Assembly: GCA_023653785.1 (NCBI GenBank)
Contig: JAMKCH010071762.1
Coordinates: forward strand, 1 to 64,000
Source of the DNA: Ophioderma brevispina
Taxonomy: Eukaryota > Echinodermata > Ophiuroidea > Amphilepidida > Ophiodermatidae
Reading direction: 5' to 3'
DNA: 64,000 nt
Position numbers and translations under genes: made by a program. This document shows, in pieces, positions 24,400 through 35,649 of the stretch (the stretch's first letter is position 1; each line of letters starts with the position of its first letter). The notes under the pieces were generated by a model. That model made no database searches, was not told the origin of the DNA, and was given only the letters and a program-made list of their open reading frames with translations.

Positions 24400-24795
24400 C
24401 CCCCTTGGCATTGCCACCTCCAGTATTTCAGTCATTTTAGGGTAATCTTATATTACAGAATATTTCTGTCAATTACGGACCGACTTTTGACCAGTTTATT
24501 TACAGAAATTCTCGTATCCTTATCCTATTATGGACCCCTCCAAACATAAAAAATATGTATTTTAACAGAATTTTCGTAATTTAAAATTACGGAGGACCAA
24601 AAAAAAAGTCCGGAAATATTGAGCCAGGAATTTTTGAATATTTCCTTTATATTAACATTTTTTTATCCTGTCCCTATTTTTGTGTTGAGTTTTTTGTTTT
24701 TTATTGTATATGCTTTCTAAACAGATTGGACCCCCGAGTACATTACGGTAAAAATCTCGTGTTTCTTAATGTGACCCCCCGGGAAATTTCCAAAC
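24400..24795 (-). mobile_element. Diverged copy of the TTTACGGAAA-rich MITE
   Basis: Matches the reverse complement of 62728-63106 along most of its length: TTTTAGGGT, ATTTCTGTCAATTA, TTTACAGAAA, TATGTATTTTAACAGAATTT, AATTACGGA, TCCGGAAAT, GGAATTTTTGAATATTT, ATTAACATTTTT, AACAGATTG and TTTCTTAAT occur in the same order. Several ACGGAA words have become GGACC or GACCCC. Confidence 0.7.
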
Positions 24796-24924
24796 CAGGT
24801 AGTATATATAGTAATCCAATGGAAAAAGTGTAGGCACCCTGTAACATTAAAAGTGCACCAGAGATCTTGAGTAGTCAATAGTTTATGTCCCCCGATTACT
24901 GTCCAGTGACTTTCATTTCGATTA

Positions 24925-25205
24925 GACACTCAATAGAACAAACTACCTTTTATTTGGCTGCCGATCACCCACCCCCTCAGAACATAACCCCCTCCTAAAA
25001 TGAAAACAAAAGGTGATTTGTATAGCTATATTTCATAGAAACAGGCGGGACTGGGAATTTCCTATTGCTCTAAGGAGATTAGAAATCACGATTTTTGTAC
25101 CAAAGAAATAGTGCTCAGCTTAACATTGAGATGGGAATATTTTGGTAGAAAGCTTTTATCCAGAACAAAATATCAGAATTTTCTTCACATTTTCACACCT
25201 GTTTA
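24925..25205 (+). repeat. Dispersed repeat, copy 1
   Basis: Same orientation match to 57487-57730: AGACACTCAATA, CTACCTTTTATTTGGCT, TTTCCTATT, TTTTTGTACCAAAGAAATA, CTCAGCTTAA, GATGGGRATATTTT, and ATAGAAAGCTTT-like sequence in order. No frame is shared. Confidence 0.7.
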
Positions 25206-25228
25206 AGTATCTAGTTTACACTTTACAG

Positions 25229-26010
25229 CATGCTTCAAATTCAAAATGGAAGCCAAATCCAATAATTTTAAAATGATGCCCTATAACAGCAAATACCTGC
25301 GATAAAATATAGTTATCGAAGTACTTAGGTTATGTTGTTAGACAAAATAAATGTATTTCTGATACTTTTAAAATTGAACATGAAGTCACATCCCAATATG
25401 GAAGCCAAAAAAAGGGAACATCTTCAAAAATAATTGACACAAATTTATAAGTATTCCCAGCCTTCAAATCGAAATAAATGTGTCATTGACATTAGCACAG
25501 TACCTGATCCTAACCAATTAACCCAACATACATTGCCGATTTGTTTTAAATGCGCCCAAAATCGAACTAACACTAACCTACTGGCCTGCCAAAGCCCTGT
25601 CAAAATAACCATAGGCATTGCCATTTTTTTATATTACACTCAATTTATAATTTGACAAATTTTTAAAATGGGATCACCTGATATCACTTGGTTCTATGAT
25701 CACAGGCTACATTTCTATGGTCATTGGACACATATAATTTTACTTGACATGGTAATATTTAGAACAAAATTGTTTCAAGATTTTTGAGATGATCACGCTT
25801 TTGAATGCCTAGTGTCCGTGACGTCCAATGTGACAACTTACAAAGTATCAGAAAGACATTTACGGGCCCCTCTAACAACATAACCTAAGTACTTCATGCT
25901 GTACCATTTTTATTTTTAATATTTCTCTTGGACGAAGGTTTATTCGCTGCCTATAGGGCCAGATTTAAAATATTAGATGTGGCTTCCCATTTTGATATTG
26001 AAGTTTCGCT
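25229..26010. mobile_element. Foldback DNA element with about 140 bp inverted arms
   Basis: Left arm (25229-25372) and right arm (25842-26010) are inverted copies: TTCAAAATGGAAGCC, AAATCYAATA, GCCCTATA, GAAGTACTTAGGTTATGTTG, TTTCTGATACTTT. The middle 470 bp holds no credible frame. An extra AATATGGAAGCC lies at about 25398. Confidence 0.65.
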
Positions 26011-27286
26011 TCAATTTTTATACAAGTGCTATGCACTTGTTCATTGGGGCTTCTTCTAGTACTATTTATAATTTATTAAATCCAAGTTGAAACTATAGTT
26101 GGTCGAATATGTAATTATCACACTCAGGCAACGGCTTCTTGGATTTTCCTCATACTAACCCAACGCCCAAGGGTGCCAGCCCCTGGTGGCACCCCGGCAG
26201 ATTCAACATTTACACACCAATTGTTACACGAACGTTCACCAATCCAAAACCTAAGCAATAGCTGTTCGCTAGCTATAGCTGCCTCGGTTCATTGACCAAC
26301 ACATGTTATATGTCGAGGCGGTTCAACCCATCAACCAAAGGGCGCTTTTTGTGCACCTGCACCGTGACCCTGACGCTTGAATCCCCTTTGTTTTTTGCTT
26401 ACTTTATGATAGATAATTTTTAAGTTTACACAATGGACACGTTTAAAGAGTCTATGTTTTTGCGTTTTCTCTTACGGAAACTAACCCGTCGGACCATTTG
26501 CACTCTCACTGCCTTTACACCTTACATTTTCACACCCCATGGTGCCAATAATTTCCTTTTTTAGGTCACTAGTTTTGCCCAAAAGAATTTTCTCAAAAGT
26601 CAGTAACAATTGACCCAGGCTTAAACTATTGCCTGGAGATGGAAGCTACTCATGAGTCATGTACTTCCAGTTTGAATGTTAGCTTTTCCAGAGAGCTTTT
26701 GTTTTTGGTACACAAATTGTCACGGCGGGTTCCGAATATTTTAGTCGGTCATGTCAATCCGCCCCAGCCGCCGTACGCCCCAATCCCTCCCTCATAATTT
26801 TTTTTCTCTTCCTAGACCTAGCTGAGCCTACTGGCCCACCCTGGTAAACACAACCAGGGTGTGAACTTTCTGACTTCTGTAGTATACTTTGGTTTATTAC
26901 CCAATTGGGTTATTCCAGACTGTTCTATTGTTCTAAACATTCTATTTGTTTATCACGCCTCCCTGACAAGGCGACTCTTGTGCATATCACAGAGATGGCA
27001 TTGCAGTAGCCGCTTCCAGGTCAAGTCATCACTATCATTTTCAACCCAATATAGGCCTACATATCTATGGGTCCGGACCATAACCTTTCAACAGAACTAT
27101 TCGGCATACAACTTTTATAATAATTTTTATTCTTCTAGTTTGGTCCTCCCTTTGCTTCACTTGATGCGCTCGCCTTCATTACCAACTGGGTCGCCTCTTT
27201 TTTTTTCTTGAACAAAAAAATGCGACGTCCACACTTATCACACACCCACCAGCCCCCCCCAAAAACAATAATTAAATTGTAAATCA
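26011..27286. other. Unassigned DNA
   Basis: A 116-codon frame at 26861-27211 has no recognisable domain. No other signal was found. Confidence 0.35.
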
Positions 27287-27536
27287 GATCTACTGCAGAA
27301 AAGGTATGCCAATTGGACACGAGTACGGTTATCTGTTTCAAAAAACAAAAGTTGCCCCCATTTCGAGAAAATGCCAACTGTAGAAAAGATGGCATGGTCT
27401 TCTTAATTGAAAACACGTGGCGTGATAAAAAAAAATCACAAAAAATGTGCCGACGTTCAAAACCAATCCAAAAAAATTTACATAATAGATGTCTACTGCA
27501 GAAAAGGTGTGCCAATTGCGACTAGGTAACGTTATT
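27287..27536 (+). repeat. Short direct repeats about 200 bp apart
   Basis: TCTACTGCAGAAAAGGTATG then CCAATTG at about 27289-27316 recurs as TCTACTGCAGAAAAGGTGTG then CCAATTG at about 27492-27519. Both are followed by GACAC/GACTAGG and a GGTTAT/CGTTAT box. Confidence 0.55.
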
Positions 27537-27579
27537 GGGATGAATGTAGATTTCCACCACTTAAAATTCTTGGCACCTT

Positions 27580-27630
27580 AACATGCGGTTTATTCCGTTA
27601 ACGTTTGCCGAATTCGTAGCCTGTGGAAGC
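27580..27630. mobile_element. Fragment resembling the 8034-8196 MITE
   Basis: CGGTTTATTCCGTTAACG and TTTGCCGAATTCGT match the reverse complement of the left arm of the 8.0 kb MITE (GAATTCGGAAACC then TTAACGGAATAAAC). Only about 35 bp is shared. Confidence 0.4.
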
Positions 27631-27840
27631 ATACTAAATTCTTTCCAGAAAAGCATATTTATGAGGTATCGGATTAACGCGGAAAAAAACGATCTGAAAT
27701 ACCTGCTTTCATCTCACATAATATACAAGATGAAAGTACTTTTTCTTCATCTCACCTGATTAGTACAAGAATATGTTTAAATTTCCTTTACAAATTAACT
27801 TTTTACGGTGATTGCGGATTTGCAGCCGGTTTACGTTTGT

Positions 27841-28045
27841 TGGTCCCAGTCCGTTCGGTCCGTTTCCAATTCGGACTCAGTCAATAGGATCTCTCAATGG
27901 TCAATTCGGTCCCACGTCACTTCCGCGTAACATGCCATTCTTGGTCCCATGAAAAACACGTAACATTTCGGTCCTCAGTTTAAAATAATTCACCAGTCGG
28001 CCTCTATACGTCAATTCGAGTACACCCCCATGCCAATTCGGCCCA
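27841..28045 (-). repeat. CAATTCGGNCC motif cluster (inverse orientation)
   Basis: About seven words related to CAATTCGGTCC lie within 200 bp (near 27856, 27869, 27903, 27967, 27993, 28014 and 28034). Their reverse complement, GGNCCGAATTG, forms regular arrays at 29175-29325 and 31606-31730. Confidence 0.6.
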
Positions 28046-28860
28046 AATGAAACACAAGTGCAATCTATAATCTTGTTTTGTCAGTTGGATATCGGTTGCC
28101 TTTCCTACTTTATTTCTGCTACTTCTTGCGACACTGAATATCGTAGTCGTTTTCCCATTCGTTTTTTGTTTTATCAAACACAACTTATAATATGCCCCTA
28201 TTGCGAGTATCTCCAATCGAGGAAAATTTTGCTTTTGAGAGTGGCTAGTGGGTCAAGAAATGGCTGTTATTGAATGAACCTTTTACCTGGGCCTTTTCAT
28301 CGAATTAATCATCATCCGTGATGTTTCAGTTTCTGTATTACATCACGGGTTTTTACCAATACCAATTTGCTAGGGCTTTGCGGAGCTCGTTGAATCCAGG
28401 GCCTTTCACAGTAGACTAGGGTAAGCACTATAGGGAACTAAGCTACCGTGAAAGTCAACATGTACTAATTTTGTGATGATTGTAAATGTATCCTAAATAC
28501 AAAGTAGTATGTAGTACACACTAATATACGTACATTCTTTACACAACAAAGATGTTCAGTTATTTGTTTTCACTATAAATATGGGGTCAGTTTTTGCTCG
28601 GTACCCATTGTTGGATTGAACGCTTCCGCGTGTGCCACTGTGGTAAAGTGTATAAAAAATCACAACGCCAATATAATACTATTCTACAATTGTATATTGT
28701 TTACATTATTTGTCTCACACAACAAAATGGCCATGACAAATATAATTCTCTGTTTTTGCACCATTCGGACACGAAACCTTACTCTGTATACTGGCTCCAT
28801 GTCTTTCCAATAAGGCCAAGTGTGCCAATAAGGTTAACGAGCAGTAATGCTACAATTTGA
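28046..28860. other. Unassigned DNA
   Basis: No gene recognised. A block near 28321-28375 (CATCACGGGTTTTTACCAAT...) faintly resembles 30920-30960 inside the tandem unit. Confidence 0.35.
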
Positions 28861-31305
28861 TTATCAAAATGACAACTTGTTTTCTTTATTTATAGAGTTT
28901 CACTGCTGAAAAAATTTAAGTTTAGCCAAATAGTTAATTATAATATTTTGCCAATAAACGATGGTAAACTAGACTAAAACACGCTACAAATGATCCAATT
29001 GACGGAGCTAATTTTTTCCTTTATGTAGTGGACGGTCTACTATAATGGATACTCATATGATTGTTTTTACATCTATATCCACAATTAATATCTTACTTAA
29101 GTATGATCATGATTCGTAATAAATGTGAGGCCAAGGTTTTAAGTGGATTACAAGACGTTATGGTTTAAACACGCGATCCTAAGGGGACCCGACCCCCGCA
29201 TTACGTGGGGCCCGACCCGAATTGCAGTGACCACCGGAACTGATGGGACCGCAATTGATATTTGAGTACGAATTAATATTCGCATGGCCTGAACTTGGGT
29301 GTGGGACCGAATAGGCCACAGCTCTTGACAGATGTTTTGCACAATTAATGCACCCATAGACGCCTCCAATGACACATTTTATGATGCCAGATCGAATATA
29401 ATTGACTTGTAATACTATGTTCTAAAAATTCACAATGTGAGGTGGCTGGTTACTTGACGTTTGGCAAGTGTAATTTGAAGAGCGTATTCTTGTATTGTTT
29501 TATAATAGTAAACAACGATTATATAGCCGTAACAATCCTTTTTCCTTTGCTCGCGATCACGCATCGGCCAAGCTACCAGCTGTAATCTTTTCAAGAGGTA
29601 GGCTTCGGCTAAATAAGTGTTCTTTGAAAATTGGTCAAGATGTAAATGGTCGGAATTAAGCAACAACTTTTCATAATCGGAACGGAGTCCAGGTCAGCAT
29701 ACATGGATTTTGCTCATTTTACACCCTGGCTGGTCGGACACAGACAAGCAAAATGTGAATATAATCCAACCCTTGCGGTCAGGCCCCCTCTTATAACTGC
29801 CGGACCAGATCTACTCCGACTATCCTAAAGTTGGACGTTGGTAGGTTATTCCCCACTAACCGGGCGGCCCGTAAGGATCAAAAAATCTTGGGGGGGGAAC
29901 TACTTTCTGGCATGGACTCTGGAAAAGTGCTTTTTAAAATGTCTGAAAATGCACTAGTTATTAAGAAAGTGATGGCCATTCAGGATTGACATGGTCTAGA
30001 TTGGTTAGTTTTCTCAAAATAAGTGGATATGGACAGTGAATTTCAGCAATTTACTCCGCGCTCATCAATTCACATCGATTTGCAAATTACTTACGCTTGG
30101 GATTATAGAGATCTTGTGTTGCCTCGTGTCTGAAGTGGGCGAGAAGTTTGGTGATTAGTAACTAAAAAATATTCTGGTCATCATATGCTCAAAATTTGTT
30201 ATTGGTGATTTTAGCTTTTACTTTGGTCGTGCTATTGTTGTATTTCCTCTGTGATTATAGTTTTAACATGTTGAAGAAAACCTGCTCAAAGTTGCCGTTT
30301 TCCACATAGACTTTTATGTATAAGTGAGTTATGTGAGGTTAACCTGCTAGCTTGTCTTTGCACTTCACAGGTTAAAGGAGATAGTCACAATTCTAGCCCC
30401 CCCACCCGACCGCCTCTATTGACTATCCCCACCACATTATATTATTTCATTGTTATTTGATTATAATAATTGAAGTATTAATAAATATCAACAAATTTTA
30501 AATAAATATAACTGAAAAAATTGAAATAAACAAAACTTTCAAAAAGCTGTTTTTCAGAAGAAGCAAACGGGTTTTCAGTAACCTTTCTCTGAAGGGGGGG
30601 GGGTAACATATGTATACAGTACAACATTGAAAGACATGCGTATTTTACAGGTTTATTGTGTGCTGCAAAACTCGGGAAAACTTTTAGGGTGCAGGCAATC
30701 TTAGTAAGTTTTTTTCAGTATTTATGATTTTTTAATGACTGCATAATAAACAATAAAACTGGGTTTTTGGGGTCTAACGGTAATTGAGCAGACAATAATA
30801 GTATTAGCGTGAACATCGAAGCCTTTTTTCCTTCTACTGCATAAATCTATAACAATTAACTTGTCTCATGCTCATCACTAGGTTTTCACCTTTGCAGGAT
30901 TAAGGACTTAATTCTACGTACACATCAGGTTTTTACCACATTACCAATTTTGCTGTAATACACCATTATCGAATGTTGTAAACCTTGTTATAACGTCAAA
31001 TGCTACCCTCTATTTATCGACAGACAGGAGTGTTGCAGATGGCAGCTGTGGGGCATAACAAAATTAATGGCTGTGGTTAAATAATCCCGCCCCACAGCCC
31101 TCGCTCTATATCATGTTTAAAGGGGTTTACCGCGCTTGGTTTTGCCTTTTGGTTAACATCTAACTGGGTGGATAGGAGCGGTATTCTTTTCCAAGAAACT
31201 AATAAAGCAGGTGTGCGAATGGAATGTTAGAATTTAGCGGGGATCTAGTGTGTCTCACAAAACTTCACCATTGTTTTGCTTGTTAAAAAGTGAGATGAAT
31301 TAATC
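28861..31305 (+). repeat. 2.4 kb tandem duplication, copy 1
   Basis: Starts near TGTTTTCTTTATTTATAG and ends near GTGTCTCACAAAACTTCACC. Matches 31311-33602 throughout in the same order: the GGNCCGAATTG array, a TTGTATTGTTTTATA box, TTTACTCCGCG, CCTTTCTCTGAA, TTTTGCCTTTTGGTTAACAT and ACTGGGTGGATAGGAGCGGT. Differences are mostly one-base indels plus a few larger gaps. No frame longer than about 80 codons is shared. Confidence 0.85.
29175..29325 (+). repeat. GGNCCGAATTG motif array, copy 1
   Basis: Repeated GGRCCCGA/GGACCG words spaced roughly 17-25 bp apart, aligned with the better-preserved array at 31606-31730. Confidence 0.6.
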
Positions 31306-31605
31306 TAAAATTGATATCAAATGACAAATTGTTTTCTTTATTTATAGATTGCCATGCTGAAATTTTAATTGAGCATAATAGTTAATTATACTTTTGCAAA
31401 ACGACTGGTAAAATATACTAAACGCCTAAATTATCCAATTGACTGAGCTCATTTTTTTCCATGAGTGGGTCTACTGTAACGATACTCAATGATTGTTTTT
31501 ACATTATATCACAATTAATATCTTATTAAGTATGATCATGATTCGTATAATGTTCGGCCAATGTTTTTAAATGTCACGCACGTTTTTGTTTAACACGCGT
31601 TTTCT

Positions 31606-31730
31606 TAATGGGACCGGATTACCGTGGGGCCGAATTGCCGTGAGACCCGAACTGACTGGACCGAATTGATATTGAGTCCGAATTCGCAAGGGCCGACTGG
31701 TTTTTGGACCGAATCGGGCCACGCTTTGAC
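31606..31730 (+). repeat. GGNCCGAATTG motif array, copy 2
   Basis: About seven units: GGACCGGATT, GGGCCGAATTG, GACCCGAACTG, GGACCGAATTG, GTCCGAATTC, GGGCCGACTGG and GGACCGAATCG, spaced roughly 15-20 bp with variable spacers. The array ends beside the G34 run. Confidence 0.7.
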
Positions 31731-31731
31731 A

Positions 31732-31765
<34 letters not shown>
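31732..31765 (+). repeat. 34-base G homopolymer
   Basis: Uninterrupted run of 34 G, the longest of many G runs in this window. It could fold as a G-quadruplex, or its length could be an assembly artefact. Confidence 0.9.
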
Positions 31766-31767
<2 letters not shown>

Positions 31768-33820
31768 TTGGCAAAATAATACACCATATGACGCCCAACT
31801 GACACAATTTTATATGCCATATCGACTATAATTAGAACTTTAATAATCTGTTCTAAAATTCACATTGGGTGCTTGGACCTTGACGGTGTTGTAATTGTAA
31901 TTTGAAGAGCATATTCTTGTATTGTTTTATATAGTAAAACGATTATAGTAGCCGTAACAATCCTTTTCCCTTGCCGCGATCTCGCACGGCCCGACCAGCT
32001 GTAAGCTTTTCAGGAGGTATGCTAATAAGGTAGTTTCTTTGAATGGTCAAGACGTAAATGATCGGCTAGGCAACAACTTTCATAACGGCACGGAGTCAGT
32101 CAGATACACGGATTTGCTCATACTGGCTGTTCGGAAGACCAGCAAAATGTGTATATACTCCTTTGCGGCAGGCCCATAACTTGACTCATATCTCTCCGAC
32201 TATCCTCTAAGTTGACGGTGGTGAGTGTTATCCACCACTAACCTGGCTGCCGTAAGGTCAAAAAATCTTGGGTGGACAACTTTCTTGCATGGCATCTGAA
32301 AAAGTGCTTAAATCTGAAAATGCACTAGTTTATTAAGAAAGTGAGGCATTTCATGATTGACATGGTAGATTGGTATGTTTTCGTCAAACTAAGTGGCATA
32401 TGGACAGTGAATTTCAGCAAGTTTACTCCGCGTTCATCATTTCACATCGATTTGCAAATTCTAGCTTTGGCGATTATAGAGAATCTTGTGGTTTGCCGGT
32501 CTGACTTCGGGCGAGTTTGGTGATTAGTAACTAAAGAAAAGTTCTGGTCATCATATGTTCAAAATTTGGTTATTTGGTGATTTTAGCTTGTACTTTGGTG
32601 TGATATTGTTGTATTTCCTCTGTGAGAGTTTTAAATGTGAAAGAAACATGCTCAAAGTTGCCATTTTCCCCATAGACTATTGTGTATAAGTGAGTTAGTG
32701 GTGTGTAACCTGTAGCTTGTCTTTGCACTTTTACATGTTTAAAGGAGCAGTCACAATTCCGAGCTTCGCTCTATTGACTATCCCACCACATTTGTATTAT
32801 TGTCATTGTTATTATTATAATAATTGTATTTATAATTTTGATGTGGTAAATAAATAAACTGAAAAAATAAAATAAAACAAAACTTTCAAACAGCTGTTTT
32901 TTCAGAAGAAAGCAAACGGGTTTCAGTAACCTTTCTCTGAAACATATGTATACAGTACTAACATTGAAAGAATGCAGCTATTTCCATGTTTCTTGTGTGC
33001 TGCAAAACTTCGGGAAAACTTTAGGTTGCAGGCAATTTAGTAAGTTTTTTTTTTCAGTATTTTCTGATTTTTTAATGGACTGCATAATAAACAATAAAAA
33101 CTGGGTGTCTAACGGTAATTGATCAGACAATAGTATTAGCGTGAACATGTAAGCCTTTTTCTCATTCTACCTGCATAAATCTATAACAATAATTGTCTCA
33201 CTGCTCATCAATAAGGTTCTTCAGCTTGAGGATTAAGACTTAATTTATTACACATCAGGTTTTACACATTACCAATTTTGCTGGTAATTACCACCATTAT
33301 CGATGTTGCAACCTTGTTAAACTGTCAACATGCACCCTCTTATTTATGACAGAAAGGAGCTGTTGCAGCTGGGGCCTACCACTCTTACTGCTGTGTTAAA
33401 TACTCCCGCCCACGCCCCGTTATATCATGTTTAAAGGGGTTTACCGCGCTTGGTTTTGCCTTTTGGTTAACATCTAACTGGGTGGATAGGAGCGGTCATG
33501 TTTCCAAGAAATAAAGCAGGTGTGCGATGGAATGTTAGAATTTTAGCGGATATAGTGTGTCTCACAAAACTTCACCCTATTGTTTGTTTGAAAAAGTGAG
33601 ACTAAATTGTCGGCCGAAATGTTATTCAGATTCAGCATGTTAATAAACAATAACGATCAACAGAGCCATAGTCACTCTCATTCAACTGACAAACGGGGTC
33701 TAGCGATTACGCAACCCCTCTGTGAGTGGTGTTCAAATTGAAATTCCGACACCCTATTGTCTGTTTCGGGACCTTTCAAATTTAACAAAGCGGTCACAGG
33801 TTATTCCACTCGCTAACTCT

Positions 33821-34262
33821 TACACTGAAAAAAGGTGTCAAATTTTAGGTCTTCAGATGTAAAGGTGTCAATTTGACACGGCTGAGGTGTCAAATGACAC
33901 CTTTAGGATGTTAAATGAAACCTTTAGGTGTCAGATGACACTAGATGACACACTTAGGGTGTCAAGCCAAAAATGACACCTTTGGAAAAGCTTTAGGGTG
34001 TCAAGCCAGAATGACACCTTTGGGGTCTCAAAATGAGACCCCAAAGGTGTCATTCTAGCTTGACACCCTAAAGGTGTCATTCTGGCATCCTAAAGGTGTT
34101 ATTCTGACACACTAAAGGTGTCACATGACAACCTTAAGGTGTTATCTGACACCCTAAAGGTGTCAGGTGTCATTCTGACACCTCAACCGTGTCAAATTGA
34201 CACCTTTACATGCTCATCTGAAGACCTAAATGGGACACCCGTAAGTGTCATTTTTCAGTGTA
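33821..34262. mobile_element. Tc1/mariner-type foldback MITE built of GGTGTCA repeats
   Basis: The element at 33823-34260 begins CACTGAAAAA and ends TTTTTCAGTG, with TA directly outside both ends (33821-33822, 34261-34262), the Tc1/mariner target duplication. Arms match as inverted repeats (TTTAGGTCTTCAGATG then TAAAGGTGTCAATTTGACAC). The interior is packed with AAAGGTGTCA and TGACACCTTT words in both orientations around a centre near 34030 (GGGGTCTCAAAATGAGACCC). No frame. Confidence 0.85.
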
Positions 34263-34393
34263 GATCAATATAGGACGATCAGCAACGTAAGTGTATTGTA
34301 GAAATTGCAAAACCAGAATGGGTAGAGTCTGTGGGCTGAAAGTTTCGGGTCCTAGGTGATATTCTTGGCCACAGGTGAAAAATGCGCCTTACC

Positions 34394-34440
34394 CTAGACT
34401 GTCCCACAGTCTCGGCTCTGTCTTCGGATTCAAGGCACAG
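34394..34440 (+). repeat. Conserved stem-loop motif, copy 1
   Basis: TAGACTGTCCCACAGTCTCG then GCTCTGTCT is nearly identical to 40219-40247. AGACTG (34396-34401) pairs with CAGTCT (34407-34412) around a five-base loop. TGCGCCTT (34383-34390) can pair with AAGGCACA (34432-34439) with one mismatch. Function unknown. Confidence 0.5.
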
Positions 34441-34731
34441 TAGGTTCAATTAACATAAAATCAAACTTATTTATTTATTTGGAATTGCACTCACCAACAC
34501 TATGCATCCACTATACAAAACAAATAAAAAACTAAAATACTAAAAAAAATCAGGCTGGGCCCGCCCTGCACCCTTGGGCATCGGTCCTTTTAACACTGCG
34601 CTACCACCTTTTTGATCTCAATGGCCGCACATACGCCCTCATACGAATCAAATGAGATGATAAACCTACTACAAATCTTTACGGGACATTCCATTCCAAT
34701 AAACAGGGCCAGAAAAAAGAATGCACTACCA

Positions 34732-34849
34732 GTGACATCATTAGTGAAACTATTGATTTTCAGTCAGTGTCATGAATAGATTCACACCAATCACCTGGAA
34801 TTTTCTATTACTCTCTGAAAATCAATAGTTTCACTAATGATGTCATCAC
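34732..34849. repeat. Hairpin with near-perfect 32 bp arms
   Basis: Left arm GACATCATTAGTGAAACTAT then TGATTTTCAG (34732-34763) is inverted at 34815-34849 with a three-base difference; the loop is about 50 bp. Probably a small MITE or its remnant. Confidence 0.7.
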
Positions 34850-35164
34850 CACCCAAATATTGAATGCTTTCTAGTCCCTCCTTGTAGACTTGACACAAAC
34901 CACATCAATTCTATTGCATTTCTGGGACCTTTAACAAAATTAAAAATACCCACTCGTGTGGATTGGGTTGGCTCGAGGGATATTGTCTCCATTACAGTCG
35001 TTTTTTTATCCCCAGACCTGGGAGGGTCTAGCCTTACCCATGATACTTAGACTGTTCCAAGTCCACAGTAGCATGCTCACATACACCACCTATCGCATAC
35101 AACAAAAACACCGCAATAGTCAGGTACATCCCAGGTCATAAACACCTAAAATAGTTCCTGACCA

Positions 35165-35295
35165 CATATGTACTAGGATTTTTATGTTGCATAAAGAATA
35201 AACCAATTTTTTTAAATAAGCTTTTGGGGCACCATGGATTTTGACCCTTTTAAAAATTTGTAACAAATGGCGTCTAAAATACCATTGGCTAAAAT
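35165..35295 (+). repeat. Half copy of the 39.0-39.3 kb foldback element
   Basis: TTTTATGTTGCATAA, a TTTAAATAAGCTTTT box, and AAATGGCGTCTAAAATACCA follow the same order as about 39222-39330 (TTTTATGTTGCATAA ... AAATGGCGACCAAAATACCA). The other arm is absent. Confidence 0.5.
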
Positions 35296-35649
35296 GTTTT
35301 TTTCCGTCCGTTAAAATGCATAATATACCGTTATATTAGCCCCATTTTGTGATTTTAAAATTTTACTTTATTGAGAAAAGATTCTCAAGGGGAGGACAAG
35401 TACTTTGTTTATGTTGAAAAGAGAATAGGGAATTCCCAAGTGCTATTATTGAGCTCACACCTGTCATTTACAAAGTAAGATTGCACAAGAGGAGAATGGG
35501 AATTCCCCAAGATCTAAATTTAGAAACTGAGTTCAACTGTTTATGCTTTGAGCTAAAAAAACAGATTGCAAAATTAGGCAATTCCCCATGATATTATAAA
35601 TGTGAGGTGTGGAAATGCAGATGATCAGATCATATATCTCTCATAAGTA
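35296..35649. other. Unassigned DNA
   Basis: No gene recognised. GGAATTCCC-type words recur (near 35429, 35490 and 35579). Confidence 0.35.

Larger units (their letters stand above)
31311..33602 (+). repeat. 2.4 kb tandem duplication, copy 2
   Basis: Second head-to-tail copy of 28861-31305. It carries a G34 run at 31732-31765 that copy 1 lacks; copy 1 lacks it at the equivalent place near 29331. Conversely copy 1 has a G10 run near 30596-30604 that is absent here. Confidence 0.85.

Noticed and set aside
26861..27211. 116-codon plus-strand frame
   Set aside because: No signal peptide pattern or domain could be recognised, and there is no splice or homology support.
31605..31820. Poly-proline reading frames
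   Set aside because: They result from the 34-G run read on the other strand.
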